The notes: generated by a model from the sequence alone, not told the origin. A stretch of 64,000 nucleotides of DNA from Psychrobacter sp. JCM 18902 (GCF_904846615.1 NZ_CAJHBK010000001.1:2108001-2172000); one strand, 5' to 3'. Shown: positions 29,528 to 38,750, counted from the first letter of the stretch. Program-made: numbers and translations.

Positions 29528-30262
29528 TTAAACCATAAAGCTATTTATTACTTCAGCCAATAAAGCGGCTGCAATAATGATAAATATGAAGCCGCAACCA
29601 CGATTGAGCCACGCTAAACGATTGCCAACATCGAGCCAACTTGCCAGTTTTGTACCACCCAAGGTATAAACGATTTGCCAAATTGTTTCACTTAAGAACA
29701 ACCCTATCGTTAATAAAACATATTGTGGCCATAACGGCGCACTAAAATTGATAAATTTAGGAAAGAAAGCTGCAAAAAATAAGATGGCTTTGGGGTTAGA
29801 TAGCGATACCCAAACACCTGTACGGAACAAGGTTACATTGCTTGGCGAGATTCTAACCGCTGCGCTTGAGAGCGAACGCGGCTGCAGTGTACCAGCTGTA
29901 TCTTTACTGCCAGAAATAGAATATTCAGCCGCGACTTCTTCGCTCATTTCACGAGCGTCACTCATCAAGCTGCCATCGCCTGCATCGCGCCAAGAGCTAA
30001 TACCCAGATAGATTAAATAAGCCGCACCCACTGCTTTAATGACTGTCAACAACCAAGGCGACTGGCGACTGATCACATCGAGTCCAAGTAGGGTCGAAAG
30101 CAGTAATATAAATAGCCCAAGGCTCAGTCCTGCCAGCGTCCACAATGTGCGCTTTACGCCATAGTTCATGCCATACTGAAACGCGAGCAGCATATTGGGA
30201 CCTGGGGTCGCTGAGATAAAAAACGTACTTGCAAAGAATACTGCAAACAGATGCCAAGACAT
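29528..30262 (-). CDS. LysE/RhtB-family amino-acid exporter
   Basis: Inner-membrane exporter of 244 residues with about six hydrophobic segments. FFISATPGPNMLLAFQYG near the N-terminus is the family signature and VSLSNPKAILFFAAFFP the second. A hydrophilic insert of about 45 residues (DAGDGSLMSDAREMSEE to about LSSAAVRI) between the third and fourth segments is longer than in E. coli RhtB. AGGGG precedes the ATG. Substrate not predictable. It follows argE on the same strand, separated by a terminator. Confidence 0.92.
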   Translation of the reverse strand: MSWHLFAVFFASTFFISATPGPNMLLAFQYGMNYGVKRTLWTLAGLSLGLFILLLSTLLGLDVISRQSPWLLTVIKAVGAAYLIYLGISSWRDAGDGSLMSDAREMSEEVAAEYSISGSKDTAGTLQPRSLSSAAVRISPSNVTLFRTGVWVSLSNPKAILFFAAFFPKFINFSAPLWPQYVLLTIGLFLSETIWQIVYTLGGTKLASWLDVGNRLAWLNRGCGFIFIIIAAALLAEVINSFMV

Positions 30263-30327
30263 CGACCAACCCCTACTTTATTATTTATAAAAATTTATCG
30301 TAATAATGCCAAACTACTAAAAAATAA

Positions 30328-30348
30328 ACACCGCCATAAAGACGGTGT
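30328..30348 (-). terminator. Terminator after argE
   Basis: ACACCG (30328-30333) pairs with CGGTGT (30343-30348); on the minus strand it is followed by TTATTTTTT. Confidence 0.75.
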
Positions 30349-30407
30349 CTTTTCTGCTAACTCGTCACTTGCTGATAACAGAAAGGAATACTTGCTGATT
30401 TAATCCA

Positions 30408-31628
30408 TCAATTGATCGCACAGCTGTCTAATAACTTCTGTAAAAAACCATCACAACGCTCAATTTCGCTCAGCTCGACATATTCATCGGCTTTATGTGC
30501 CTGCTCAATGCTACCGGGACCGCAGATAATCGTTGGGATGCCAGCATTGGTAAATTGCCCGCCTTCAGTGGCATAAGCGACTTTATGACGTTTTTCATCG
30601 CCCGTCAAAGCAGCTATCAACGCTTGTAGCTCAGCGCTGTCGCTATCGGTCATTGCCGGTACGCTTTCTTCTTGCAGCAGCTCAATGCCAGTATCGGCAG
30701 CGCGTGCTTGCATTTGTGCGCTAAGCTCTGCAACCTTCGCCTGAATCGGCGCGAGGATATCGTCTTGCGTCATATGCGGCAGATTGCGATAGTCAAAGGT
30801 AAACTCACATAGATTAGGCACAATATTGGTCGCCGTCCCACCCTTTATCGTGCCCACTGAAAGTGTCGAATAAGGTACATCAAACAACGTATCATTATCG
30901 TCACGATGGCTCAATTCTTCTGCTAAATCATCGACATAACCAATCAAACGACTGGCATAGCTGATAGCATTGACACCTTGGGCGGTCAATGACGAATGCG
31001 CAGACTTACCATGGACGCGGCAACGATAAACGGCAATGCCTTTATGTGCCACAACCATCGTCATATTGGTTGGCTCACCAACGATACAATAATCAGGGGT
31101 GATACCACGCGCTTTCAAATCTGCCAGTATCAATGGCGCACCCAAGCAGCCCACTTCTTCATCGAATGACAGCGCCAAGTGCAGCGGGCGACGCAACTGA
31201 CCTTCATTGGATAACTGCACAGCGCGTGGTAATAACGTCAATGCACAAGCGATAAAACCTTTCATATCACACGCACCGCGCCCGTATAGCTTATCGCCAC
31301 GTATCGTCGCAGTGAATGGATCTGACGCCCAGTCTTGACCATCAACTGGCACCACATCGGTATGACCAGACAGCACCAGACCATGATTTACTTCATCAGA
31401 GTTTTTGCCTGCTGGCACAGTAACGAATAGATTGGCCTTGTTTTTGGCCTCATTAAAAGTCAAATCTATTATCAAACCTAATTGTTCACAGTACGCTTGC
31501 ACATCTTCAATCAAGGCTAAATTTGAATGGCGACTGACCGTATCAAAGCCAATCAAACGCGTTAGCCAATCAATACTATGCGCAGGGTAAGACGTATTTT
31601 TGAGCTGATTATTATTGTTCGAAGTCAT
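30408..31628 (-). CDS. argE: Acetylornithine deacetylase
   Basis: M20-family zinc hydrolase that releases ornithine from N-acetylornithine in arginine synthesis. Metal and catalytic motifs are LSGHTDVVPVDGQDW, YGRGACDMKGF and LSFDEEVGCLGAP. The C-terminal segment with IPTIICGPGSIEQAHKADE supplies the last metal-ligand His. Length 406. AAGGA lies seven bases before the ATG. The next gene on this strand upstream is a deaminase, across a hairpin repeat. Confidence 0.95.
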   Translation of the reverse strand: MTSNNNNQLKNTSYPAHSIDWLTRLIGFDTVSRHSNLALIEDVQAYCEQLGLIIDLTFNEAKNKANLFVTVPAGKNSDEVNHGLVLSGHTDVVPVDGQDWASDPFTATIRGDKLYGRGACDMKGFIACALTLLPRAVQLSNEGQLRRPLHLALSFDEEVGCLGAPLILADLKARGITPDYCIVGEPTNMTMVVAHKGIAVYRCRVHGKSAHSSLTAQGVNAISYASRLIGYVDDLAEELSHRDDNDTLFDVPYSTLSVGTIKGGTATNIVPNLCEFTFDYRNLPHMTQDDILAPIQAKVAELSAQMQARAADTGIELLQEESVPAMTDSDSAELQALIAALTGDEKRHKVAYATEGGQFTNAGIPTIICGPGSIEQAHKADEYVELSEIERCDGFLQKLLDSCAIN

Positions 31629-31646
31629 GAAATATCCTTATCACGA

Positions 31647-31756
31647 TATAATACCGATTTTAGAAATACGGTTAGCGATGTTAAATTTTCCAAGCCTACT
31701 AGATGTAGTACTCGCACACATTTTTCGCTACTGTAATTTCTGGAATGGTAAAATAG
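31647..31756 (-). repeat. Hairpin-forming intergenic repeat, probable diverged copy D
   Basis: A 110-bp imperfect palindrome filling the argE-deaminase gap. TACCGATTTTAGAAAT...TTAGCGA on the left is complementary to TTCGCTACTG...ATTTCTGGAATGGTA on the right. The centre CTACTAGATGTAGTA aligns without gaps to the core of copy A, but only 28 of 58 positions agree (hand count), so membership rests on length, arms and centre. Confidence 0.5.
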
Positions 31757-31762
31757 AAAGCG

Positions 31763-32245
31763 TTAGCGCCTTTGAAATGCGCGATGTTGCAGCGCCTTTA
31801 CTTCTGCATCTAATCCAGCAATCGGACCTTGTACTGATACATTTGGTGCTACTTCTTGAATACTTAATGAATTAATTGGTGATGTTGATGTCACGCCCAT
31901 CTCCTCCATCCATTCATCCAACTGTTTTGATGAGCTGACATAAACGATACGACCAAGCCCTGCCCACGCATGCGCGGCCGAGCACATGGCACAATGCTCG
32001 CCTGAGGTATAAACCACAGCGTTAGCGCGCGCCTCCGCTGTCATATTTGCTGCTGCCCATTTTGCAACAGCAATTTCAGGATGATAGGTTGCATCGACCG
32101 TATTGGCACGATTGCGATCTTCATGCAGCACACGACCGTCGCCGTCGACCAATACGCTACCAAATGGCTCATCGCCCGCCTCTAGCGCTTCAGTAGCAAG
32201 CTCTACGCACCGGCGCAAATACATCATATCATTGTCGGTAATCAT
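31763..32245 (-). CDS. Nucleoside/cytidine-deaminase-like zinc deaminase
   Basis: CDA-fold enzyme of 160 residues. The zinc site is HPEIAVAKWAA (HPE in the place of the usual HAE; Glu is the proton shuttle) and SGEHCAMCSAAHAW (CxxC). This HPE/EHCxMC variant belongs to the group annotated as nucleoside deaminases near guanine deaminase. The substrate is unknown. The ATG at 32245 was chosen over one at 32251 because AAAGGAG overlaps the first. The gene ends next to repeat copy D. Confidence 0.9.
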   Translation of the reverse strand: MITDNDMMYLRRCVELATEALEAGDEPFGSVLVDGDGRVLHEDRNRANTVDATYHPEIAVAKWAAANMTAEARANAVVYTSGEHCAMCSAAHAWAGLGRIVYVSSSKQLDEWMEEMGVTSTSPINSLSIQEVAPNVSVQGPIAGLDAEVKALQHRAFQRR

Positions 32246-32323
32246 CTCCATCTCCTTTTATCACTTCATACTAGGACGTGTTGAATATCAACTCATATCA
32301 AAGCATTTACGATAGCGTCTTTA

Positions 32324-32977
32324 TTATGAAGGACGGTTTTGATTCATCGCATCGACGACTGGCGGCATTGGCTTTGGTAACTTGCCTTCTGCCTGCAGCT
32401 CTTTGGTGGTTTTGGCATCGATAGCCAGTCCAGCAATCAGGGCAATATCTTTAACAGGTTTACGCGTGCGGGTGGCAAAGCTCACTGGCACCATGCGCGC
32501 AAACTCATAAATATGCAGATAAGACTCTTCGCCACCTTCAAAGTTTTCATCATCTTCTAAGCGAATACCACCGATTTTAGCCAAATCAGACAGCATCTCA
32601 TTTTCGTCACCACTGAGACCACAGTCAGTAATTCCAAAACCGGTCATAAAACCATTTGCCCACTGTTTCAATGCCATCACGCGCTCGTACAAATCATGTT
32701 CATCATCTGGCACTAATGGCGTGTAAGAATAAGCATCGTCTTTGTCTTTAAGCTGAAAAACCGTGTCTTCCGCTTCTTCTGTTAACAGTGTCAATGCCTC
32801 ATCAGGTAAAGGCGCAAAACTGAGTTCCTCAAATACCTTAGCCCATACTTGCTCATCAGGCGCATTACAGGCAGTCATCAGCCCTGTCATCAAGCCGTGC
32901 ACTTCGCTGATAGATACGTCAGTCCAGTCATCAAAAGCAGTCAGCCATGTATTCCAGCCAGATATATTGTCATTCAT
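32324..32977 (-). CDS. ygfB: UPF0149 (YgfB/YecA) family protein
   Basis: A 217-residue acidic cytoplasmic protein. ISEVHGLMTGLMTACNAP, QWANGFMTGFG and a helical acidic middle match the UPF0149 family. In Pseudomonas a YgfB protein influences ampDh3 expression, but that role cannot be assumed here. AGGAC precedes the ATG. It is divergent from the zapA pair, the same arrangement as ygfB-zapA in E. coli, although pepP and the ubi genes are not next to it. Confidence 0.9.
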   Translation of the reverse strand: MNDNISGWNTWLTAFDDWTDVSISEVHGLMTGLMTACNAPDEQVWAKVFEELSFAPLPDEALTLLTEEAEDTVFQLKDKDDAYSYTPLVPDDEHDLYERVMALKQWANGFMTGFGITDCGLSGDENEMLSDLAKIGGIRLEDDENFEGGEESYLHIYEFARMVPVSFATRTRKPVKDIALIAGLAIDAKTTKELQAEGKLPKPMPPVVDAMNQNRPS

Positions 32978-33223
32978 AATAGAGGTCCTAGTGATTGATT
33001 ATTGCTTAAAAAATATTGCTTAAAAAATAAAAACAGACGGATAAAATAGGTGTGAGACATCGCTTGATATTATCAATCAAACCATGGCTAATAAAAATAA
33101 ACAAACAACGCCTAATATAGGTAATTACTTTGTTGATATAGATATTATGCGGTCACCTATGGCATTATTAAACGCAGAGAACAAAATTCATTCACGCTTA
33201 CTTGTTAAGGATAAAAACTGACT

Positions 33224-33664
33224 ATGTATGATCAACTTAGAATATTAGAAAAAATGATACTCGACATAAAAAAACAGTATCAGCTTGTCAGTGCTGAACT
33301 TAGCAGCCTCAAACAGCATCCTGTTAGCGACCCTCAAGAGCTTGCAGCATTAACGACCAAGCTCAACACTAGTCATAGCGAACGCGACGGTGCCAAAAAA
33401 CAATTGAACGATCTCGACAAGCGCTACCAAAGCTTGGCTGAAGCGCATCATATGATAGGCGAAGAACAAGACAAACTGCAAAAACAGGTCAGCCAATTGC
33501 AACAACAAAACAGCCAGTTACAACAACGAAATAATGAATTAAAGCAGCAATATAGCGATATTAAACAGCAAAACAGTGAGCTGCAGAAAAAGAATCAATT
33601 GGCAGCTGAGCGTACACAAGTTGTATTAAAACGCTTAACTCACATCGATCAAGTAGAAGGCTGA
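33224..33664 (+). CDS. ZapB-like coiled-coil protein (TIGR02449-type) upstream of zapA
   Basis: 146 residues, almost entirely coiled coil. The opening ILEKMILDIKKQYQLVSAEL is followed by a long heptad region rich in Gln, Leu and Lys (QLQQQNSQLQQRNNELKQQ). Small coiled-coil genes of this kind sit directly before zapA in Pseudomonas and relatives and are thought to act like ZapB in bundling the Z-ring; that role is inferred from position and composition. Only a distant AAGGA is present before the ATG. zapA starts 115 bases downstream. Confidence 0.8.
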   Translation: MYDQLRILEKMILDIKKQYQLVSAELSSLKQHPVSDPQELAALTTKLNTSHSERDGAKKQLNDLDKRYQSLAEAHHMIGEEQDKLQKQVSQLQQQNSQLQQRNNELKQQYSDIKQQNSELQKKNQLAAERTQVVLKRLTHIDQVEG

Positions 33665-33778
33665 TGGGATGGTAATAAACGATGACCGATCATCACTACT
33701 TGCTAATGAAACCGACAAAATCAAAACGGTAATATCTTATATTACTCATTTTACTGACCAAACATTGTAGGATTTATC

Positions 33779-34210
33779 ATGACCGATGACCACAAAAACT
33801 CTATAGAAAAACAGCCACAAAATGGCCAACAGCAAAATATTTCTTCTAAACCACAACCAGTCGCTGCAACTGGTTCAAATACGTCGAGTGCTACTGTGAA
33901 AACCACTATCCCTGAACCACAAATCAAAAAGGTTGATATTGCAATTGCGGGTGTCACTTATCCTATTTATTGCCCAGTACACGAACAAGAAGAGCTGCTC
34001 TCAGCTGTCTCGTATATCAATAACCATGCACTAGATCTCAAACGAGATGCGCCAAGCCTCAGTCAAGAAAGCATCTTGGTACTGTGCTGCTTAAATTTGT
34101 ATGAAAAAATACACACCAATCAAAGAATCGATGAAGATCGACTACAGCAAGATAAACAATCTGAAGCGCTATTAAATAAAATTATGAAAGACGCACAGTC
34201 TGTTTTATAA
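33779..34210 (+). CDS. zapA: Cell division protein ZapA
   Basis: Cytoplasmic protein that cross-links FtsZ filaments. After a 50-residue polar N-terminal extension (Gln/Asn/Ser/Pro-rich, unusual for ZapA) comes the domain: KKVDIAIAGVTYPIYCPVHE, YINNHALDLKRD, then the C-terminal coiled helix. AGGA lies seven bases before the ATG. It follows the ZapB-like gene and ends at a strong terminator. No 6S RNA was recognised after it, unlike in E. coli. Confidence 0.9.
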   Translation: MTDDHKNSIEKQPQNGQQQNISSKPQPVAATGSNTSSATVKTTIPEPQIKKVDIAIAGVTYPIYCPVHEQEELLSAVSYINNHALDLKRDAPSLSQESILVLCCLNLYEKIHTNQRIDEDRLQQDKQSEALLNKIMKDAQSVL

Positions 34211-34233
34211 GCACATATTACGCGACGAAACAA

Positions 34234-34268
34234 TAAGCGCTTCGCTCTGATGAGCCAAGCGCTTTTTT
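34234..34268. terminator. Terminator after zapA
   Basis: AAGCGCTT-c-GCTC (from 34235) pairs with GAGC-c-AAGCGCTT, followed by a T-run. It lies between the convergent zapA and the minus-strand gene at 34293. Confidence 0.9.
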
Positions 34269-34292
34269 ATGCCCAAGCCATAATCTAATTAT

Positions 34293-34589
34293 TTATACGT
34301 CAGGGTTATAAACCTTACCTGCATGAAAATCTGCTTGATGCTCATAATTGCAAAAAAACAATGCTTGGTTTTCGCCAATAGTACTCTCACTATTTGCAGC
34401 CAAGTCGGGCTTGGTTTCAAGGACGCCGCGGTATTCAGCCAAGCTGTTGCCACAAAAATTGCACTGACACGGTGTAATCACATCCCCTTTTTTTGGCATC
34501 ATGCTTTTGGGCGCACGCGGGTACATAAATTTATAAAACCCCCACATTACTATCCAAATAACGATGATGATAATGATAACAGCAAACAC
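34293..34589 (-). CDS. Membrane-anchored protein with zinc-ribbon-like cysteines, unknown function
   Basis: 98 residues. One N-terminal membrane helix (FAVIIIIIVIWIVMWGFY) is followed by a basic stretch and a soluble part with CQCNFCGNSL and, 35 residues later, FFCNYEHQADFH. This spacing of Cys and His resembles a small treble-clef/TRASH-like metal site, but I cannot name a family. The start is GTG with AAAGGAG seven bases upstream, which decides it. Confidence 0.75.
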   Translation of the reverse strand: MFAVIIIIIVIWIVMWGFYKFMYPRAPKSMMPKKGDVITPCQCNFCGNSLAEYRGVLETKPDLAANSESTIGENQALFFCNYEHQADFHAGKVYNPDV

Positions 34590-34692
34590 GGCAGTGCTCC
34601 TTTGAATATGAGTAAGCGCTATGAATGATAAAAGCCGCTTGGCGGATTATTCAATACGTCTGAACAGTATAACTTAACCAGCAATACTGACG

Positions 34693-34802
34693 ATATAGTC
34701 AGAGCATTTTTAAACCGCTACGGTGTTACCCGCCCTAGATGTAGTCAGTGTACTATCTGCGGTCGGTCGCCTTGTAGCGATTCTAAAATTCCTTGACTAT
34801 AG
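34693..34802 (-). repeat. Hairpin-forming intergenic repeat, copy B
   Basis: 110 bp with inverted ends CTATAGTC/GACTATAT and long complementary arms (GAATTTTAGAATCGCTAC against GTAGCGGTTTAAAAATGC, minus-strand reading). The core (34719-34776) matches copy C at 42 of 58 positions. Confidence 0.8.
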
Positions 34803-34875
34803 TGCTATGCTTTAGCGAGTTAATTGTCCATCCATTTATCATGATAATTTATCAATAAATGCCATGATATGGCGT

Positions 34876-34904
34876 AAAAAACTGGCCATAGCGGGCCAGT
34901 TTTT
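34876..34904 (-). terminator. Terminator after glyS
   Basis: AAAAACTGGCC pairs with GGCCAGTTTTT around a short loop; it lies 46 bases beyond the glyS stop. Confidence 0.9.
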
Positions 34905-34949
34905 ATATTAAATAGAAAATAATAAAGTGAGCGATCTATATTAGTGAAA

Positions 34950-37043
34950 CTATAGCTGCAACTCACTGATATCAGCGACGGTTAAAAACAATGCGCGTAC
35001 TTGCTTAAGCAGCGCTAAGCGGTTGTTTTTAAGGGCGGCGTCTTCACTGTTGACCATCACATTATCAAAGAATTGCGTCAACGGCTCATCTAAGCTGGCA
35101 AGCGTTTGCAATACTTGCGTATAGTCGGCTTGCTCAAGTAATGGCTGTACTGCTGTCTGCGCCTCACGGACATTACTATACAAGTTCTGCTCGGCAGGCT
35201 CAGATAATAACGATTCATCGACATTATCAGCGACACTCACTTCTGACTTGGCTAATATATTGGCAACACGCTTGTTTGAATCAGCAAGCATTGAAGCTTG
35301 TGACAATTCGCTAAAGGCTTGTACCGCGCGAATACGCTGATCAAAATCAAGCGGCATATGCGGGTTAATCGCTTGCACTGCCTGAATGGTATCGACGCTC
35401 ACGCCCTGCTCGGTATACATCGCACGATAGCGCGAGTTTAAGAATGCCATGACCTGAGTAAACGTATCACCCATTTTTTCAATCTTGCTGCCTTCAGCGT
35501 CACTATAGCCTTTGATTGCTTGTTCAACCAACGCAACTAGATTAATTGGCAATTGCTTTTCGATCAAAATACGCAAGATACCGATGGCTGAACGACGTAA
35601 GCTGAACGGATCTTTTGACCCTGTCGGCGCTTGGTCAATGGCAAAAATACCAACAAGCGTATCTAAACGGTCGGCTAATGCTAAGCAAATGCCAATTGGC
35701 GTCTGAGGCAGTACATCACCGCTGAACTTGGGCAAATATTGCTCTTCTAAACTTGCCGCGACTGCTTCAGGCTCATTATTCAAACGCGCATAATAAGTGC
35801 CTGCAATGCCTTGTAATTCAGGATATTCACCGACCAATGAGCTTGCCAAATCGGCTTTTGACAAAATACCCGCACGCACCGTTTCATCGATATCAATCTG
35901 CTGATCCTGCTGTTGCATCAAGGCGGCAATAAAGGCGGCAAGCTTGGCAATACGCTCAGACTTCTCCCAAATCGTACCCAGCTTGTCTTGGAAGACACGA
36001 GTTTTGAGGCTTTCTGTCAACGCAAACAATGGCTGCTTCTGGTCTTGTAAGAAGAAAAACTCGGCATCGGCCAAACGTGGACGTACGACTTTCTCATTAC
36101 CTTCGATAATTTGATTGGGGTCTTTTGATTCAATATTGGTAATAAAAATAAAGTAAGGCTGCAACTTACCTGCTTTATCGGTTAAACAAAAATACTTCTG
36201 ATCCGCTTGCATGGTAGAGATAAGCGCTTCTTGCGGTACCTGTAAAAAACGCGGCTCAAAGCTTGCTCGTAGCGCAATGGGAAAATCAACCAGTGCAGTG
36301 ACTTCATCCAACAAATCTTGCGGCACGATAGCATCAGCATTGACTTCATCTGCTAGCGCTTTGACTTGGTTTTTGATCAGCATTTGGCGCTTATCAAAAT
36401 CAGCCACGACTTTTAAACCGCCTAGTAATTCTTCGTAGTCATTGGCGTGCGCGATCTCATGATAATTAGGACTATGGAAGCGATGACCACGAGTTTGCAT
36501 GCCTGTCTGATGGCCTTGGATAATGGCATCAATGACAGCACTATCTTGCATCAATACTACCCACTGTACCGGACGCACGAATTCATTGCGGCTGGCACCT
36601 GAACGCATACGCTTAGCAATCGGTAAATTGTCTAGTGCAGTCTGGAAAATGGCAGCCAACAGTTCAGTAGTTGCTTGACCATGAATGACTTGCTCATAAC
36701 CGACATAATCACCTTTATCGGTGTTGATCGTTATCAGCTCACTGGCTTCAATGCCTAAACCCTTGGCAAAACCCATCGCTGCACGTGTTGGATTACCTTC
36801 CGCATCAAAGGCAGCTTTAATCGCAGGACCGCGCTTTTGCTCACTGCGATCCGGCTGCTTATCGCTAATACCCTGAATCTGAAGTGCCAAACGACGCGGC
36901 GCAGCAAAAGCTTTGATACTATCGAAGCTAATTTCTGCTTCATTCAATTGTTCAGTGACACTCGCTTGTAGCGCATCACGTAGTGACTTTAGACTTTTTG
37001 GAGGTAGCTCTTCACACCCCAGTTCAAATAAAATGGTACTCAT
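34950..37043 (-). CDS. glyS: Glycine--tRNA ligase beta subunit
   Basis: The tRNA-recognising subunit of the alpha2beta2 glycyl-tRNA synthetase. LFELGCEELPPKSL is the family opening, and KRGPAIKAAF and MRSGASRNEFVRPVQW are internal landmarks; the C-terminal anticodon-binding region is helical. Length 697. AGGAG lies eight bases before the ATG. It follows glyQ by nine bases, so the two form an operon. The matching tRNA-Gly gene is 11 kb away. Confidence 0.97.
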   Translation of the reverse strand: MSTILFELGCEELPPKSLKSLRDALQASVTEQLNEAEISFDSIKAFAAPRRLALQIQGISDKQPDRSEQKRGPAIKAAFDAEGNPTRAAMGFAKGLGIEASELITINTDKGDYVGYEQVIHGQATTELLAAIFQTALDNLPIAKRMRSGASRNEFVRPVQWVVLMQDSAVIDAIIQGHQTGMQTRGHRFHSPNYHEIAHANDYEELLGGLKVVADFDKRQMLIKNQVKALADEVNADAIVPQDLLDEVTALVDFPIALRASFEPRFLQVPQEALISTMQADQKYFCLTDKAGKLQPYFIFITNIESKDPNQIIEGNEKVVRPRLADAEFFFLQDQKQPLFALTESLKTRVFQDKLGTIWEKSERIAKLAAFIAALMQQQDQQIDIDETVRAGILSKADLASSLVGEYPELQGIAGTYYARLNNEPEAVAASLEEQYLPKFSGDVLPQTPIGICLALADRLDTLVGIFAIDQAPTGSKDPFSLRRSAIGILRILIEKQLPINLVALVEQAIKGYSDAEGSKIEKMGDTFTQVMAFLNSRYRAMYTEQGVSVDTIQAVQAINPHMPLDFDQRIRAVQAFSELSQASMLADSNKRVANILAKSEVSVADNVDESLLSEPAEQNLYSNVREAQTAVQPLLEQADYTQVLQTLASLDEPLTQFFDNVMVNSEDAALKNNRLALLKQVRALFLTVADISELQL

Positions 37044-37052
37044 GGGATGCTC

Positions 37053-38096
37053 CTATTTATTGTTATTAGTAGATTGATTGTTATCGATAGCTGTATTCTC
37101 AGCGGCTTCTTCTTTTGGCAAATACTTATCAAGCGCCGCCTGACGATGCGCCTCATCTGCCAATGGAAAACCCAATTTTGCGCGTGCTTCAACGTAACCA
37201 ATGGCAACCTTACGGGCAAGCGTACGCACACGTAGGATAAAACGCTGACGTTCGGTCACTGAAATCGCACCACGAGCATCGAGTAAATTAAAAGCATGTG
37301 AGGCTTTTAGTACCATCTCATAGGCAGGTAATGGCAAACCTTCGGCAACCAATTTATCTGCTTGCTGCTCATAAAAGTCAAACATCTGACCCATCATTGG
37401 CACATCGGCGTGCTCAAAGTTATAGGTCGATTGCTCAACTTCGTTTTGATGGAAGACATCGCCATAAGTGACGCGGCCAAACTCACCATCTGCCCACACC
37501 AAATCATAAACGCTGTCAACACCCTGCACGTACATTGCTAAGCGCTCAAGACCGTAGGTAATCTCGCCGGTCACTGGGAAGCACTCAAGACCGCCTACTT
37601 GCTGGAAGTACGTAAACTGCGTCACTTCCATACCGTTGAGCCAAATCTCCCAGCCTAATCCCCACGCACCCAGCGTTGGCGACTCCCAGTTATCTTCAAC
37701 GAAACGCACATCGTGCACCAATGGATCAATACCAATGGCTCTTAGCGAGTCCAAATACAGCTCTTGGATATTGGGTGGATTTGGCTTTAGCACCACTTGA
37801 AATTGATAATAATGCTGCAAGCGGTTGGGGTTGTCACCGTAGCGACCATCAGTTGGACGACGTGATGGCTGCACATAAGCAGCATTCCAACGCTCAGGAC
37901 CTAACGAGCGTAAAAATGTCGCGGTGTGAAAAGTACCCGCGCCGACTTCCATATCATAAGGCTGCAAGATAACGCAGCCCTTATCGGCCCAATAATTCTG
38001 TAGGGTTAGAATTAAATCCTGAAACGTCATCGGTTGAGGGTCTGTATTTTCTATCATCGGAGTTGTCGCTTGGGATGTCATAGTTTGGGTTTTCAT
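37053..38096 (-). CDS. glyQ: Glycine--tRNA ligase alpha subunit
   Basis: The catalytic subunit that forms glycyl-adenylate. [35 protein letters not shown] (class II motif), and [19 protein letters not shown] are nearly identical to E. coli GlyQ. The start MKTQTM (38096) gives 347 residues; the frame is open to a GTG at 38186 without a better site, and homology begins only at about residue 22. The ribosome-binding site is weak (GTGG). The upstream spacer holds a candidate small RNA. Confidence 0.96.
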   Translation of the reverse strand: MKTQTMTSQATTPMIENTDPQPMTFQDLILTLQNYWADKGCVILQPYDMEVGAGTFHTATFLRSLGPERWNAAYVQPSRRPTDGRYGDNPNRLQHYYQFQVVLKPNPPNIQELYLDSLRAIGIDPLVHDVRFVEDNWESPTLGAWGLGWEIWLNGMEVTQFTYFQQVGGLECFPVTGEITYGLERLAMYVQGVDSVYDLVWADGEFGRVTYGDVFHQNEVEQSTYNFEHADVPMMGQMFDFYEQQADKLVAEGLPLPAYEMVLKASHAFNLLDARGAISVTERQRFILRVRTLARKVAIGYVEARAKLGFPLADEAHRQAALDKYLPKEEAAENTAIDNNQSTNNNK

Positions 38097-38314
38097 AGTA
38101 AAGCCACTGTGGAATGGATATTTATAAATAAAGTTTTGATAGCACTCGTATAGCCTATTCGGCAACAACTCTATTTGCCTGCTCACCTTACTAAAAATTG
38201 ACTATTTTATCTATATTTACATCAATTAAATTTATGCTACAGACCTAAACGAGTCGTTATAAGGCTCATTTATAATCAAACTGCTGCAATATAGGAGGCA
38301 CAAAAGTAGCAGAT

Positions 38315-38390
38315 AAAAAAATACCCAAATGCGCGAGCATCTGGGCAGGAGGAAAAGTATGTCTTTGGTATCCTGATGAGTCAGGCTTTT
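38315..38390 (-). ncRNA. Candidate small RNA with unpaired CCUCCU between two hairpins
   Basis: Read on the minus strand: a hairpin CCTGA-ctca-TCAGG, then about 26 largely unpaired bases containing TTTTCCTCCTG (CCTCCT at 38347-38352), then a terminator CCCAGATGC-tcgc-GCATTTGGG followed by TATTTTTTT. An exposed CCUCCU next to a terminator is typical of RNAs that pair with Shine-Dalgarno sites. It may be an independent RNA or come from the 3' UTR of the PspC gene. The 5' end is not determined and no consensus promoter was seen. Confidence 0.45.
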
Positions 38391-38472
38391 TGTTTTTTAG
38401 TCGAACTGCTATTCTCTTTTTTTGGTAAAAATCTATCTGAACTAATTTCTATAGTAATTCTATTAAAACGAT

Positions 38473-38510
38473 ACTGCTATTAAGCTGTTAAACTGCTATT
38501 AAGCTGTTAA
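38473..38510. repeat. Perfect tandem duplication, 2 x 19 bp
   Basis: ACTGCTATTAAGCTGTTAA occurs twice without interruption (38473-38491, 38492-38510), between the PspC gene and the small-RNA candidate. Confidence 0.9.
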
Positions 38511-38537
38511 AAAGATACGAGCAAATATGAAATAACT

Positions 38538-38750
38538 TTACTGGTAAGAGGCATTAGTCGCTTTTGGCATGATTATCCATAAAATTATATAAATTAAGAT
38601 GCCAGGTACTGCTGCACTCAAAGATGAGATAATCACGAATAATACTCTCACCCAAGTTGGTGACCAACCAACGTATTCGGCAATGCCGCCCATCACACCT
38701 GCTATCATGCGATTGTTCTGTGAGCGATGTAGTTTTGCTAGTTTAGCCAA
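38538..38750 (-). CDS. PspC-domain small membrane protein
   Basis: 70 residues with the PspC pattern: RSQNNRMIAGVMGGIAEYVG, TWVRVLFVIISSLS, and a hydrophobic PGILIYIILWIIMP. PspC proteins respond to envelope stress with PspA/PspF in enterobacteria, but no other psp gene is present here. The start is TTG, with GAGG eight bases upstream; no ATG is available. It has a small-RNA-like terminator structure downstream. Confidence 0.85.
   Translation of the reverse strand: MAKLAKLHRSQNNRMIAGVMGGIAEYVGWSPTWVRVLFVIISSLSAAVPGILIYIILWIIMPKATNASYQ

Noticed and set aside
34200..34300. 6S RNA downstream of zapA
   Set aside because: In E. coli ssrS lies here, but only a 30-base terminator follows zapA and no 180-base rod-like RNA can be folded by eye.
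38097..38320. T-box or tRNA-like leader for glyQ
   Set aside because: No specifier loop or antiterminator motif is present; such leaders are not expected in gammaproteobacteria.
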